A stretch of 64,000 nucleotides of DNA, taken from Actinophytocola sp036555685. GTDB lineage: Bacteria > Actinomycetota > Actinomycetes > Mycobacteriales > Pseudonocardiaceae. A program made the position numbers and the translations under genes. The stretch spans positions 17,072 through 81,071 of the forward strand of contig NZ_DATBKY010000229.1 in NCBI RefSeq assembly GCF_036555685.1, written 5' to 3'. How positions within the stretch are numbered: position 1 is the first letter of the stretch; each line of letters starts with the position of its first letter. Below, in pieces: positions 8,458 through 16,224 of the stretch. Below the pieces are notes generated by a model that had not been told where the DNA came from, searched no databases, and saw nothing but the letters and a program-made list of their open reading frames with translations.

Positions 8458-9572
8458 TCCGATCGGAGCAGTTCCTTCGGCGTGTCCTGCGCGGAATCCG
8501 TGCGCGCGGGACGGAACCCGACGACCATCTCAGACGTCGCATGCACCGACCGATCCCCCCGGAGGCGAGCATGTGGGTTCAGATCGTGGTTGTCGCGGTT
8601 GTGGCCGTCGTGTTCCTCGTCCGGCTGGTCGCGGCCCTCTACGACCAGCCGTCGAAGTCCCGCAACTGACTGCTGCTCGGCAAGCAGCACCAACGCGGCC
8701 AGGCCGATGACCAGGCCGGCCAGCACCTTGCCGAGGCCCTGCAGCGCGGCCAGCGGCGCACCGCCGCTACCGAGCACCGTGCTGCCCAGCACGTTGACGG
8801 TCCCCCACAGCCCCCAGGCGAACATCGCGCCCGCGCCGAGCCAGGTCATCACGACCGGCAGCCAGAACGGCAGCCGCGGGCCCATCCTGTGCACCAGCCA
8901 CAGGATCCCGCCGCCAGCGAGCAACGCCATGACCCCGTGGGTCGCCTCCACGACGCGCGACGCCGCGTCCAGCCGCGCGCCCGCCGGCAGCCCGAGCCCG
9001 CTGCCGGCCGCGTGTGCCAGGTGCAACGCGGCGACCGCGGCGACCGGCATAGCGGCGCCGTTCGCCAGCACCACCTGGACCGGATGCGTCGCGCCCCGCG
9101 GCACGTCGCCGGTGCGCTCGGTGAACACCGATGCCCAGCGATTCCGCGCGTAGAGCACGAACGCGGTCAGCAACGTGACGCCCTGCCAGGCGAACCCGGA
9201 GTAGACGAGCGGTTGCACCCACGGCTCGAGGAACGGCGAGCCGTGGGTCGTGAACGCCATCGGCACGACGAGCACGACCGGCGTGAGCAGTCCGGTGCCG
9301 ACCCAGATCGGCACGAGCACGAGCCACGCCGGCAGCCGCCAGTCGTGGGTGAACGCGAGCGCCACGAAGACGGCTACGAGGTCCATCCCGGCGGTCACGA
9401 CGTTCAGCACGAGCAGGCTGCCGTCGTGGGCGACGCCGTGGGCGATCGACGTGTCGGTGAAGCCGATCGTGCTGCCGGAGAGCCAGGCGAGCTTGAGCCA
9501 CAGGTACGGCAGGGTGGCGAGGATCGCCGCGTAGCCGACGATCAGCCGGGTCAGGTGCAGACGGTTGGACAT
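8454..9572 (-). CDS. Multi-pass membrane protein of unknown function
   Basis: A 372-residue protein with eight or nine hydrophobic segments in the first 300 residues, starting RLIVGYAAILATLPYLWLKLAWL. No family is recognised and no catalytic motif stands out. The last 70 residues (after VLLAEQQ) are hydrophilic, Asp/Arg/His-rich and without membrane segments. They lie opposite a small + strand ORF with a good ribosome-binding site (8571-8669), so either the tail is real and the two genes overlap antisense, or the tail is read-through into non-coding DNA. The stop codon shares bases with the stop of the convergent acyltransferase. Confidence 0.72.
   Translation of the reverse strand: MSNRLHLTRLIVGYAAILATLPYLWLKLAWLSGSTIGFTDTSIAHGVAHDGSLLVLNVVTAGMDLVAVFVALAFTHDWRLPAWLVLVPIWVGTGLLTPVVLVVPMAFTTHGSPFLEPWVQPLVYSGFAWQGVTLLTAFVLYARNRWASVFTERTGDVPRGATHPVQVVLANGAAMPVAAVAALHLAHAAGSGLGLPAGARLDAASRVVEATHGVMALLAGGGILWLVHRMGPRLPFWLPVVMTWLGAGAMFAWGLWGTVNVLGSTVLGSGGAPLAALQGLGKVLAGLVIGLAALVLLAEQQSVAGLRRLVVEGRDQPDEEHDGHNRDNHDLNPHARLRGDRSVHATSEMVVGFRPARTDSAQDTPKELLRSD
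8571..8669 (+). CDS. Possible 32-residue single-pass membrane microprotein
   Basis: The short frame MWVQIVVVAVVAVVFLVRLV plus a polar tail (12 residues, ending QPSKSRN) is one hydrophobic helix followed by a charged end. It is preceded by GGAGG seven bases before the ATG, a strong ribosome-binding site. It lies antisense to the tail of the 8454-9572 gene. The evidence is the Shine-Dalgarno site and protein-like composition; there is no family match. It could be chance. Confidence 0.45.
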   Translation: MWVQIVVVAVVAVVFLVRLVAALYDQPSKSRN

Positions 9573-9647
9573 GACCCCAGCGTGCTGCTGCGGCGGCTGC
9601 GCGGCGTCCCGCGCGGGTGCGAGCCGGCCCCTACCTCCGAGGGAGAT

Positions 9648-10589
9648 TCACCGGCTCAAGGGAATCGCCACCCCCGTCAGCTTCTCCGAGATGTCCCACA
9701 GGCGCTTGCCGAGCTCGCGGTCGCGGGCGTCGTCGAGCGGCTCGACGAGCGTGGGGAAGCCCTTCGACTCGCCCCGCCCGTCCGGGCCGTAGAACTGCCC
9801 ACTCTCCACGTCCGCGCCGGTCGCCGCGTACAGCTGCGGCAACGAACCCATCTCGGCGTCCTGCGCGAACAACCGGTTGCCGGCCTTCATGAACAACTTG
9901 CCGACGCCGGTCGGGCCGGACGACTGCAGGTTGGTCGCCGAGTAGCCGGGGTGCGCGAGCACGCTGCGGACCGGGAGGCCGTTCGCCCGCAGCCGGCGGT
10001 TGAGCTCGATCGCGAAGACGACGTTGGCGAGCTTGGACTGGGCGTAGTACTTGGTACGCCCGTAGTCCTGCTCGCCGTGGATGTCGTCGAAGTGGATCCG
10101 GCCGCGCTTGTGCAGGTTCGAGGACACCGTCACCACGCGGCCGTCGTGGCTGCGCGCGAGCCGGTCCAGCAGCAGCCCGGTGAGCGCGAAGTGGCCCAGG
10201 TGGTTCACCCCGAACTGCAGCTCGAAGCCCTGCCGGGTGCGGCCGTGGGGTGGCATCATCACGCCCGCGTTGTTGATCAGTACGTCGAGTTCGCCGAGCG
10301 TGGCCGCGAACTCGTGCACGGAGTCCAGGTCGGCAAGATCGAGCAAGCCGAGCTCGATCTTGGCTTCGGGTTGTTCCTCCAGCAGTTCTTCCAGCGCCCG
10401 CTGACCTTTGCTCCGGTCGCGGGCCGTCATGATCACGTTCGCGCCCAAACTACCGAGGGCACGTACCGTTTCCAGCCCCAGTCCGCTGTTCGCCCCAGTT
10501 ACCACGAAGGTTCGGCCGACCTGGCTGGAGATGTGGTCGGCGATCCAGCTCGCTGCCGACGGTTTCTCAGCGTCAGGTGCACTGCTCAT
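9648..10589 (-). CDS. Short-chain dehydrogenase/reductase (retinol-dehydrogenase-like)
   Basis: A 313-residue classical SDR with a Rossmann fold. The cofactor motif TGANSGLG is at about residues 33-40, NNAG near 110, the active-site Ser in VVTVSSNLHKRG, and the catalytic YxxxK in YYAQSK near 185. TARDRSKG after the second strand suggests NADP(H) preference. The overall sequence resembles the WWOX/retinol dehydrogenase/protochlorophyllide-reductase-like subgroup common in actinobacteria; the substrate cannot be read from sequence. It stands alone, divergent from the aldo/keto reductase gene across a 155-base spacer, which may be a shared control region. Confidence 0.9.
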   Translation of the reverse strand: MSSAPDAEKPSAASWIADHISSQVGRTFVVTGANSGLGLETVRALGSLGANVIMTARDRSKGQRALEELLEEQPEAKIELGLLDLADLDSVHEFAATLGELDVLINNAGVMMPPHGRTRQGFELQFGVNHLGHFALTGLLLDRLARSHDGRVVTVSSNLHKRGRIHFDDIHGEQDYGRTKYYAQSKLANVVFAIELNRRLRANGLPVRSVLAHPGYSATNLQSSGPTGVGKLFMKAGNRLFAQDAEMGSLPQLYAATGADVESGQFYGPDGRGESKGFPTLVEPLDDARDRELGKRLWDISEKLTGVAIPLSR

Positions 10590-10702
10590 AGGGCATAGCG
10601 TGCCTCACGCGGGCGCGAACGGCACCGTGACCCGGCGTATCAGCCGAGTGTCGTGGCCCATAGTGTTCGGCAGATGGCGAAGAGCAGCCAATACCCACCG
10701 TT

Positions 10703-10722
10703 TGGCAGCTGGATCACTGCCA
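10703..10722. promoter_or_regulatory. Inverted repeat TGGCAG-8-CTGCCA, candidate operator
   Basis: A perfect 6-8-6 inverted repeat lies 23 bases before the GTG of the aldo/keto reductase gene, in the divergent spacer with the SDR gene. Its size and position suit a dimeric repressor site. No regulator is known. Confidence 0.35.
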
Positions 10723-10744
10723 GTCGGCTTAGTAGTTTGATCCG

Positions 10745-11707
10745 GTGGAACTGCGTCACCTCGGAGAATCCGGCCTGGTCGTCAGCGTCGTGGGGCTCGG
10801 CTGCAACAATCTCGGCCGGCCGGGGACCGCGGCGGAGTCGCTGGCCGGCTCGCGCGCGTTGATTCACGCCGCGATCGACGCGGGAGTCAACCTCTTCGAC
10901 GTCGCCGACGTGTACGGCGCACCGCGCGGGCGCAGCGAGGAACTGCTCGGGCAGGCCCTTTCCGGCCGTCGCGACCACGTCGTGATCGCCACCAAGTTCG
11001 GCGTGGACATGCAGGGCGCCAACGGGCCGGACTTCGGCGCGCGGGGCTCGCGGCGCTACGTCAAGCGTGCGGTCGAGGCGTCGCTGCGGCGGCTCGGCAC
11101 CGAGTGGATCGACCTCTACCAGCTGCACCGGGCGGACCCGCACACGCCGATCGAGGAGACCCTGAGCGCGCTGGACGACCTCGTGCGCGAGGGGCTGATC
11201 CGGTACGCGGGCGTGTGCAACCTCGCGGGCTGGCAGGTCGCGGACGCGGTGTGGTTGTCGCGGACGAAGAACCTGCTGGCGCCGATCGCGGCGGAGAACC
11301 AGTACTCGCTGCTCGAGCGCGAGGCGGAGCGGGACCTGCTGCCGGCGTGCGACCGGTTCGGTCTGGGCGTGCTGCCGTACTTCCCGCTGGGAAACGGGTT
11401 GCTGACCGGCAAGTACCAGCGCGACGTCGAACCGCCGGCGAGCGCGCGGCTGGCCGGCCGGACGCGGTTGCTGGCGGACGCGCCGTGGGACCGGATCGAG
11501 AAGCTGCGCGCGTTCGCGGACGAGCGAGGCATCGGCATGGCGACGGTCGCGATCGGCTGGCTCGCGGCGCAGCGCACGGTGGGCTCGGTCATCGCGGGCG
11601 CGACGACGCCGGAGCAGGTGATCGCGAACGCCGGCGCCGCGCAGTGGCATCCCACCGAGGACGATCTGGTGGCGCTGGACGAGATCTGCCCGCCCGGACG
11701 CCGCTGA
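10745..11707 (+). CDS. Aldo/keto reductase
   Basis: A 320-residue (beta/alpha)8 NADPH-dependent oxidoreductase of the AKR superfamily. The tetrad can be seen: Asp and Tyr in NLFDVADVYG (about residues 54-63), Lys in VVIATKFG (about 84) and His in DLYQLHRAD (about 125). C-terminal cofactor residues lie in VIAGATTPEQVIANAGA. It starts at a GTG with the AKR-like opening ELRHLGESGLVVSVVGLGCNNLG. It resembles the YajO/general stress AKRs; the substrate is unknown. It is monocistronic and divergent from an SDR gene. Confidence 0.92.
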   Translation: MELRHLGESGLVVSVVGLGCNNLGRPGTAAESLAGSRALIHAAIDAGVNLFDVADVYGAPRGRSEELLGQALSGRRDHVVIATKFGVDMQGANGPDFGARGSRRYVKRAVEASLRRLGTEWIDLYQLHRADPHTPIEETLSALDDLVREGLIRYAGVCNLAGWQVADAVWLSRTKNLLAPIAAENQYSLLEREAERDLLPACDRFGLGVLPYFPLGNGLLTGKYQRDVEPPASARLAGRTRLLADAPWDRIEKLRAFADERGIGMATVAIGWLAAQRTVGSVIAGATTPEQVIANAGAAQWHPTEDDLVALDEICPPGRR

Positions 11708-11744
11708 CCATTCACCGCTGACCATTCACCGCTGACCATTCACG
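11703..11744 (+). repeat. Tandem repeat, 3 x 14 bp, over the aldo/keto reductase stop codon
   Basis: The unit GCTGACCATTCACC occurs three times in a row (the last base differs in the third copy). The first copy supplies the TGA stop of the reductase. Each unit contains a TGA, and because 14 is not a multiple of three the copies place stops in all three frames. Confidence 0.8.
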
Positions 11745-11824
11745 GTGGGTCATCCCCCGGTCGGACGTGCGGACCGCACCGATGGCGGACGCGCGAGCAC
11801 GGGTCGGCCGGTCATGGTGGAGGA

Positions 11825-11935
11825 ATGGAGCTTCTCGCCGCCGCCGGCCTGTTCGTCCTGCTCGCGCTGCTCGCGGCCGTGCCGTTGGTGCTGCTGCTGA
11901 ATCTCGGTGGACGCCACCCCGATGGCGAGGGTTAG
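11825..11935 (+). CDS. Small single-pass membrane protein (36 aa)
   Basis: A 36-residue frame: MELLAAAGLFVLLALLAAV, continuing as a hydrophobic Leu-rich helix and ending in a polar GGRHPDGEG tail. GGAGG sits directly upstream of the ATG (spacing is very short, with the A of the motif next to ATG). It ends nine bases before the GTG of the GNAT gene, so it could be a small leader or partner in that transcript. No family is recognised. Confidence 0.45.
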   Translation: MELLAAAGLFVLLALLAAVPLVLLLNLGGRHPDGEG

Positions 11936-11944
11936 CGTTGCCGG

Positions 11945-12436
11945 GTGCTTAAAGGCGATCTTGTCGTTCTCGTACCCGTCGCCGAGGCCCACGTCCCGCA
12001 GCTGCTACGCATCCGGCGTACGCCGGAGGTGCACGCCCGCTGGGGCGAGTCCGGGCCGGGCTGGCCGCTCGACGAGGACGGGGTCGTGTCCCTCACGGTG
12101 CTCGTCGACGACGAGGTGCGCGGGATGATCCAGTATGGCGAGGAGGACGATCCCGGCTACCGGCACGCGTGGATCGACATCTTCCTCGACCCGGCCGTCC
12201 ATGGTCGCGGCGCCGGCCAGGACGCGGTGCGCACGCTGGCCGGGTACCTCATCGAGGAGCGCGGCCACCACCGGTTGGTGATCGACCCGGCGGCGGACAA
12301 CAAGGCGGCGATCCGGTGCTACGAGAAGGTCGGGTTCCGCCCGGTGGGCATCATGCGCGACTACGAGCGCGACCACGACGGCACGGGCTGGCACGACGGT
12401 CTGCTGATGGACCTGCTGGCGTCGGAACTCGTGTGA
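11945..12436 (+). CDS. GNAT-family N-acetyltransferase
   Basis: A 163-residue acetyl-CoA-dependent acetyltransferase of the RimJ / aminoglycoside 6'-acetyltransferase-like branch. The acetyl-CoA pyrophosphate loop is HGRGAGQDAVRTL (about residues 85-97), preceded by the strand RHAWIDIFLDP. AADNKAAIRCYEKVGFRPVG is the usual GNAT motif B. Length is normal. It starts with GTG at 11945. The acceptor may be a small amine, an aminoglycoside or a protein N-terminus; the sequence does not decide. There is no linked resistance gene. Confidence 0.87.
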   Translation: MLKGDLVVLVPVAEAHVPQLLRIRRTPEVHARWGESGPGWPLDEDGVVSLTVLVDDEVRGMIQYGEEDDPGYRHAWIDIFLDPAVHGRGAGQDAVRTLAGYLIEERGHHRLVIDPAADNKAAIRCYEKVGFRPVGIMRDYERDHDGTGWHDGLLMDLLASELV

Positions 12437-12483
12437 GCACCCGTTAACCTCTTCCGCGGACGTGCGGAGAAAGGGGACGGGGC

Positions 12484-13242
12484 ATGCAGATCGACGACAT
12501 CGCGGCGATCGTGACCGGTGGAGCGTCCGGTCTCGGCGGCGCGACGGCCCAGGCGCTGGCAAAAGGCGGCGCGCGGGTGTTCGCCCTGGACCTCCCGCCG
12601 GCGATCGACAAGGCGCCGTCGGTCTCGGGCCTGACGTACGTCCCGGCGGACGTGACGGACCCGTCGCAGGTTTCCGCGGCGGTCGACACCGCGGCGGGCG
12701 CCGGCGTGCCGTTGCGAGTGGTGGTGAACTGCGCCGGCATCGGCCCGTCGGCGCGGATCCTGTCACGAAAGGGGCCGCACGATCTGGACCTGTTCCGCAA
12801 GGTGGTCGAGATCAACCTGATCGGCACGTTCAACGTGCTCACCCTCGGCGCGGCGGCCATCGCCCAGACTTCGCCGGACGACAACGGACAGCGCGGCGTA
12901 GTGGTCAACACGGCGTCCATCGCCGGGTACGAGGGCCAGGTCGGGCAGGCGGCCTACGCGGCGTCCAAGGGCGGGGTGATCGGGCTCAACCTGCCCGCGG
13001 CCCGGGACCTTTCGTCGTTGGGGATCCGGGTGATGACGATCGCACCCGGGATCATCGACACGCCGATGCTGGCGACGGTCTCGGACGAGTTCCGGGCGAC
13101 GCTGGCGGAGGGGATCCCGTTTCCCAAGCGGCTGGGCCGGCCGGAGGAGTTCGCGTCGCTGGCCCTGTCGATCATTGCGCACGACTACCTGAACGGCGAA
13201 GTCATCCGGATGGACGGCGCCTTGCGGATGGCGCCTCGCTGA
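12484..13242 (+). CDS. SDR oxidoreductase, 3-hydroxyacyl-CoA dehydrogenase type 2-like
   Basis: A 252-residue classical SDR. VTGGASGLGGATAQALA is the cofactor loop (about residues 10-26). ALDLPP after strand 2 carries an acidic residue that favours NAD+. VVNCAGIG replaces NNAG, and the catalytic YxxxK is YAASK (about 158-162), preceded by NTASIAGYEGQVGQAAY. PGIIDTPML and the C-terminal NGEVIRMDGALRM match the HSD17B10 / 3-hydroxyacyl-CoA dehydrogenase type 2 group, which acts in fatty-acid or isoleucine breakdown. GGGG before the ATG gives a weak ribosome site. It is downstream of the GNAT gene by 47 bases, but a functional link is not evident. Confidence 0.9.
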   Translation: MQIDDIAAIVTGGASGLGGATAQALAKGGARVFALDLPPAIDKAPSVSGLTYVPADVTDPSQVSAAVDTAAGAGVPLRVVVNCAGIGPSARILSRKGPHDLDLFRKVVEINLIGTFNVLTLGAAAIAQTSPDDNGQRGVVVNTASIAGYEGQVGQAAYAASKGGVIGLNLPAARDLSSLGIRVMTIAPGIIDTPMLATVSDEFRATLAEGIPFPKRLGRPEEFASLALSIIAHDYLNGEVIRMDGALRMAPR

Positions 13243-13285
13243 TCCGTTCGTCCACAAAGGACCCGGCCCGCGCGGCTCGAGAACC

Positions 13286-14923
13286 TCAGAGATCCCCGAC
13301 GTAGGGAATCGAACCGACCTCCTCCGAGGTCATCCACCGCCGCAGGGTCAGCGTTGCGTGGACGTCGTCCTCGTTGTACTCCAGCAGCCGCTGTCGCTGC
13401 CCCGCGTCCGGCGCCGCGCCGTCCATGCCTACCGCGTCGCGATACCAGCGCATCGAGTTCTCGCCACTCGCCTCCGGGTCGCGCCAGGTGAAGCCGGCCG
13501 CCGGGGCGATCGTCTTCAGGCCCTTGCCGCGGGAACACAGGAAGTGGTCACGGACGCTGCCGAACAGGTCGAACCACGAGTCCGACGTGATGAACACCTG
13601 CACGCTTTCCGTCGACGGGATGCCCGGTTTGCCGGCGAAACGCTTCGCCGAGGCCAGCAGCCAGCGGTTCTCCGCCAGCTCGTTGTAGCAGTACGCGCGG
13701 AAGCTCAGGCCGCGCGCCCGGGCCCGCAGCCGGATGAGCATCAGCCACTGCCAGAACTCCGCGAAGCTTCGCGCCTCGTCGTCCGTCGGGAGCGGCTCCC
13801 ACGTGGCGAACGCCCGGTAGCCCTGGCGCTCGCCCACGTCCGCGCCCGAGAGCCAGGCGCCCCAGAGGTACGCACCCGAGTCGCCGAAGCTCTCCATGTC
13901 CACGTCGACCTCGACGTCCGCTCTCGGGACGACGATTTCCGGCACCCGCCGCACGACCGTGAGGTCCGCCAGCCACGCCTTCGCCAGGCCCACCGCGTCC
14001 GTCAACGGCATGCCCGTCGGCGGGAGGGACTCGTCGTTCGGGTCGAGGTGGGCCAGGTCGTCGACCGTGCGGACGCCGGCCGCACGCAGGGTCGCCGCCT
14101 CCTCGCCGCGCACCACCAGGCTCACGTCCCGCGCGCCCTGCAGCTCCACTTGGCACACCGGCCACCACGGGCACGTCCGGCACTCCACGATCCGCGACGG
14201 CTGGGCCAGCGCATCGCCACCCGACGCGGCCGTCGTCGCGATCGCCAGGCGGTCGGCGAAGCGGGCGTCGTACTCGTCGAGGGCCCCGCGGCCGCCCGGC
14301 CAGGTCGGGGCGAGCAGGTCATGCCACACGACCACGTCGCCGTCGAGGCCGATCACACCGCCGACCGCCTCCTCGCCGGCCCGGCCGCACGCCTGAAGCA
14401 GGCGGTACGCGTGCGCGAGGCGCAGCTGGTCCCTCGGCTGCGGGCGGACACGTCGTCGCTCGTCGGTGGCGCGGGCGGACGGCAGCGGGCTCGCGAGCGG
14501 CGAGGTCTGCGCGCCGGTGCCCGGGTCGCTCACCTTGTGCCGGACGACCAGCACCGGGACGTACCCGCCCGGTGTCGCGACCAGGAGATCTATGGCGCCG
14601 CGGCGCCCGCCCGGGTGGTCGCGCGGCAGCTGCGCGGCCCAGATGTACGGGGCGCCGGCGGCCATCGCCCCGAGGGTGAGTTGCTCACGTTCCGTTGCCC
14701 GGTGATCGGCGCCGCGCGGAATCTCCGTCCAGCCGGGACCGACCAGCCCCGCGATCTCGTCCGCGATGGACCTGCGGTGCGCGGCCGCGTCGGCTTTGCG
14801 CTGCTCGGCGGTCGGATCGGGCGGCGCGGTGACCGTGTCCTGCATGGTCGGGTCGTGCTCCAGGTGCACCCGGCGCCGGCAACGGGTCACCACCCCCGCG
14901 TCGAGCAGCACCGAAGTTGTCAC
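13286..14923 (-). CDS. TM0106-family RecB-like nuclease with RNase-H-like exonuclease domain
   Basis: A 545-residue protein starting at GTG 14923 (VTTSVLLDAGVVTRCRRRVHL); the frame is open further upstream but that part is not protein-like. The N-terminal half is RecB-nuclease-like: RGAIDLLVATPGGYVPVLVVRHK supplies Asp and Lys of a PD-(D/E)xK site. A Cys cluster, CRTCPWWPVCQ, near residue 250 may bind Fe-S together with a further Cys. The C-terminal half is an RNase-H-like 3'-5' exonuclease domain, with acidic strand EVDVDMESFG and the late motif YNEDDVHATL. This is the known TM0106 arrangement; its biological role is not established. It is divergent from the DUF6474 gene across 84 bases. Confidence 0.82.
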   Translation of the reverse strand: MTTSVLLDAGVVTRCRRRVHLEHDPTMQDTVTAPPDPTAEQRKADAAAHRRSIADEIAGLVGPGWTEIPRGADHRATEREQLTLGAMAAGAPYIWAAQLPRDHPGGRRGAIDLLVATPGGYVPVLVVRHKVSDPGTGAQTSPLASPLPSARATDERRRVRPQPRDQLRLAHAYRLLQACGRAGEEAVGGVIGLDGDVVVWHDLLAPTWPGGRGALDEYDARFADRLAIATTAASGGDALAQPSRIVECRTCPWWPVCQVELQGARDVSLVVRGEEAATLRAAGVRTVDDLAHLDPNDESLPPTGMPLTDAVGLAKAWLADLTVVRRVPEIVVPRADVEVDVDMESFGDSGAYLWGAWLSGADVGERQGYRAFATWEPLPTDDEARSFAEFWQWLMLIRLRARARGLSFRAYCYNELAENRWLLASAKRFAGKPGIPSTESVQVFITSDSWFDLFGSVRDHFLCSRGKGLKTIAPAAGFTWRDPEASGENSMRWYRDAVGMDGAAPDAGQRQRLLEYNEDDVHATLTLRRWMTSEEVGSIPYVGDL

Positions 14924-15007
14924 GTTTCGCAGTTTAGGCGGACCCACCGACAGAACACGGCAGCCAGCCCACGTGCTCCGCACCGCGCTGCCCAGTAGGT
15001 TCATCGC

Positions 15008-15481
15008 ATGGCACTCAGGAAGCGCAAGGCCGACCCTGCGCCGGGCGACCCGCGGTTCACCCCGAAAAGGGCGAAGAACGTCCTCGCCGTGGCCAAGATC
15101 GTCGGGCCCGCGGTGATTCCGGTGGTCGCGCCCATCGCCCTGCGTGCAGCCGGCGAGGTGCGCGACCGGATCGACCGGATGAAGGCGCGCCGCCTGGGTG
15201 TCGACGTCAGCGACCTGCACCAGTACTCCGGCCGGGGCGGGGCGCTGCACGCCCGCATCACCGGCGCGGCCGAGGCGATCGAGGACCTGCGCCACCGCGC
15301 GGACGCCACCGCCGAGGACCGCACGTTCGCGGACCACTCCGAGATCACGCTGCGCCAGCTGATGGCCGCCGTCCGGGCCTCCGAGCGGATGCCGGGCCCC
15401 CGCCGCCGCGCCGCGCACAAGGCCATCTCCACGGAGCTCGACGAGCTCGAGCAGCGGCTGCTCGGCAGGCTGGGCATATAG
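15008..15481 (+). CDS. DUF6474 family protein
   Basis: A 157-residue basic, helical protein that I recognise as the actinobacterial DUF6474 type: RKRKADPAPGDPRFTPKRAKNVLAVAKIVGPAV at the start, a hydrophobic patch VIPVVAPIALRAAGEV at about 35-50, then charged helices ending LDELEQRLLGRLGI. The hydrophobic patch could associate with the membrane. No function is known. It faces the TM0106-type nuclease gene across a short divergent spacer, so the two may share regulation. Confidence 0.7.
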   Translation: MALRKRKADPAPGDPRFTPKRAKNVLAVAKIVGPAVIPVVAPIALRAAGEVRDRIDRMKARRLGVDVSDLHQYSGRGGALHARITGAAEAIEDLRHRADATAEDRTFADHSEITLRQLMAAVRASERMPGPRRRAAHKAISTELDELEQRLLGRLGI

Positions 15482-15571
15482 CCCTTACACAACTCGAACA
15501 CAACGCATGCGGTTCGCTCATCTCGTCCCGGCACCGTGACGGTCGTCAGGGAAATCCACGAGAGGAGCGAC

Positions 15572-15991
15572 ATGAACCGGATGTCGAGGATCGCCGTCGG
15601 GGGCGCAGTGATCGGCTCGGTGCTGTTCGGCGGCGCCGCGGTGGCATCGGCGCAGGAGGATCCGTCTTCGTCGGCACCCGCGCCCAGCGAGCCGGGGTCG
15701 GTGACGATCACGCTGAGCCCCGAGCAGGTCACCTGGCTGTGCGACAAGCGGCTGCCGCGGATCGAGAGGCGGTCGAGCAAGCTGGTCGAGCGCATCCAGG
15801 CGGACGAGAACACCCGCGGGTCGGCCGCCAACCTGCGGGCGCGCGCGGCCAAGGAACGCGACGCCGGCCGCGAGGAGTCGGCACAGCTGCTCGAGGAGAA
15901 GGCGGACCGCCGGGAAGGCTTCGTCGACGATCTGAACAAGATCAACAAGTGGGCGACCGACTTCCGCACCCAGCACTGTGAGTCGAAATGA
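15572..15991 (+). CDS. Secreted helical protein of unknown function
   Basis: The start is ATG 15572, chosen because GAGAGGAGCGAC lies directly upstream; the frame is open 12 codons further but lacks a ribosome site. The product is 139 residues: a signal peptide (RMSRIAVGGAVIGSVLFGG, cleavage near AVASAQ), a Ser/Pro linker, then about 95 residues of charged helix with two Cys (in WLCDKRLPR and TQHCESK) that could form a disulphide. It overlaps the lipoprotein gene by four bases, and that gene leads into a two-component system, so it is a candidate extracytoplasmic accessory protein. No family is recognised. Confidence 0.78.
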   Translation: MNRMSRIAVGGAVIGSVLFGGAAVASAQEDPSSSAPAPSEPGSVTITLSPEQVTWLCDKRLPRIERRSSKLVERIQADENTRGSAANLRARAAKERDAGREESAQLLEEKADRREGFVDDLNKINKWATDFRTQHCESK

Positions 15992-16203
15992 GGCGGGCAC
16001 GGATAATCGCGCTCGTCGCGGTTCCCGTGCTGCTGTTCGGCGCGGGCTGCCGGGGTGAGGTCGGCTCCGGCAGCGCGCCGCCGGGCGGTTCGGGCGGCAC
16101 GGGTGGTACCGGCGGCGGAGACGGTCAGGTGGAGCAGGAGTTCAACGACATCGAGTCCACGTTGAACTCGATCGAGTCCGAGATGTCCGAGGACGGTCGC
16201 TGA
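15988..16203 (+). CDS. Small lipoprotein
   Basis: A 71-residue protein: RRARIIALVAVPVLLFGAGC is a lipoprotein signal with the acylated Cys at residue 21 (the lipobox FGAGC is a loose match). It continues with a Gly/Ser-rich linker and a short acidic helix (EFNDIESTLNSIESEMSEDG). ATGA overlap with the upstream secreted-protein gene implies coupling, and the response-regulator gene begins 21 bases on. It may work with the adjacent secreted protein in sensing at the cell surface; this is inference. Confidence 0.75.
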   Translation: MRRARIIALVAVPVLLFGAGCRGEVGSGSAPPGGSGGTGGTGGGDGQVEQEFNDIESTLNSIESEMSEDGR

Positions 16204-16224
16204 GCGGCTCGCTGGAGGTGGTGC

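Noticed and set aside
14924..15418. Upstream extension of the TM0106-type nuclease frame
   Set aside because: It would run through the DUF6474 gene on the other strand and has no family resemblance; GTG 14923 is better.
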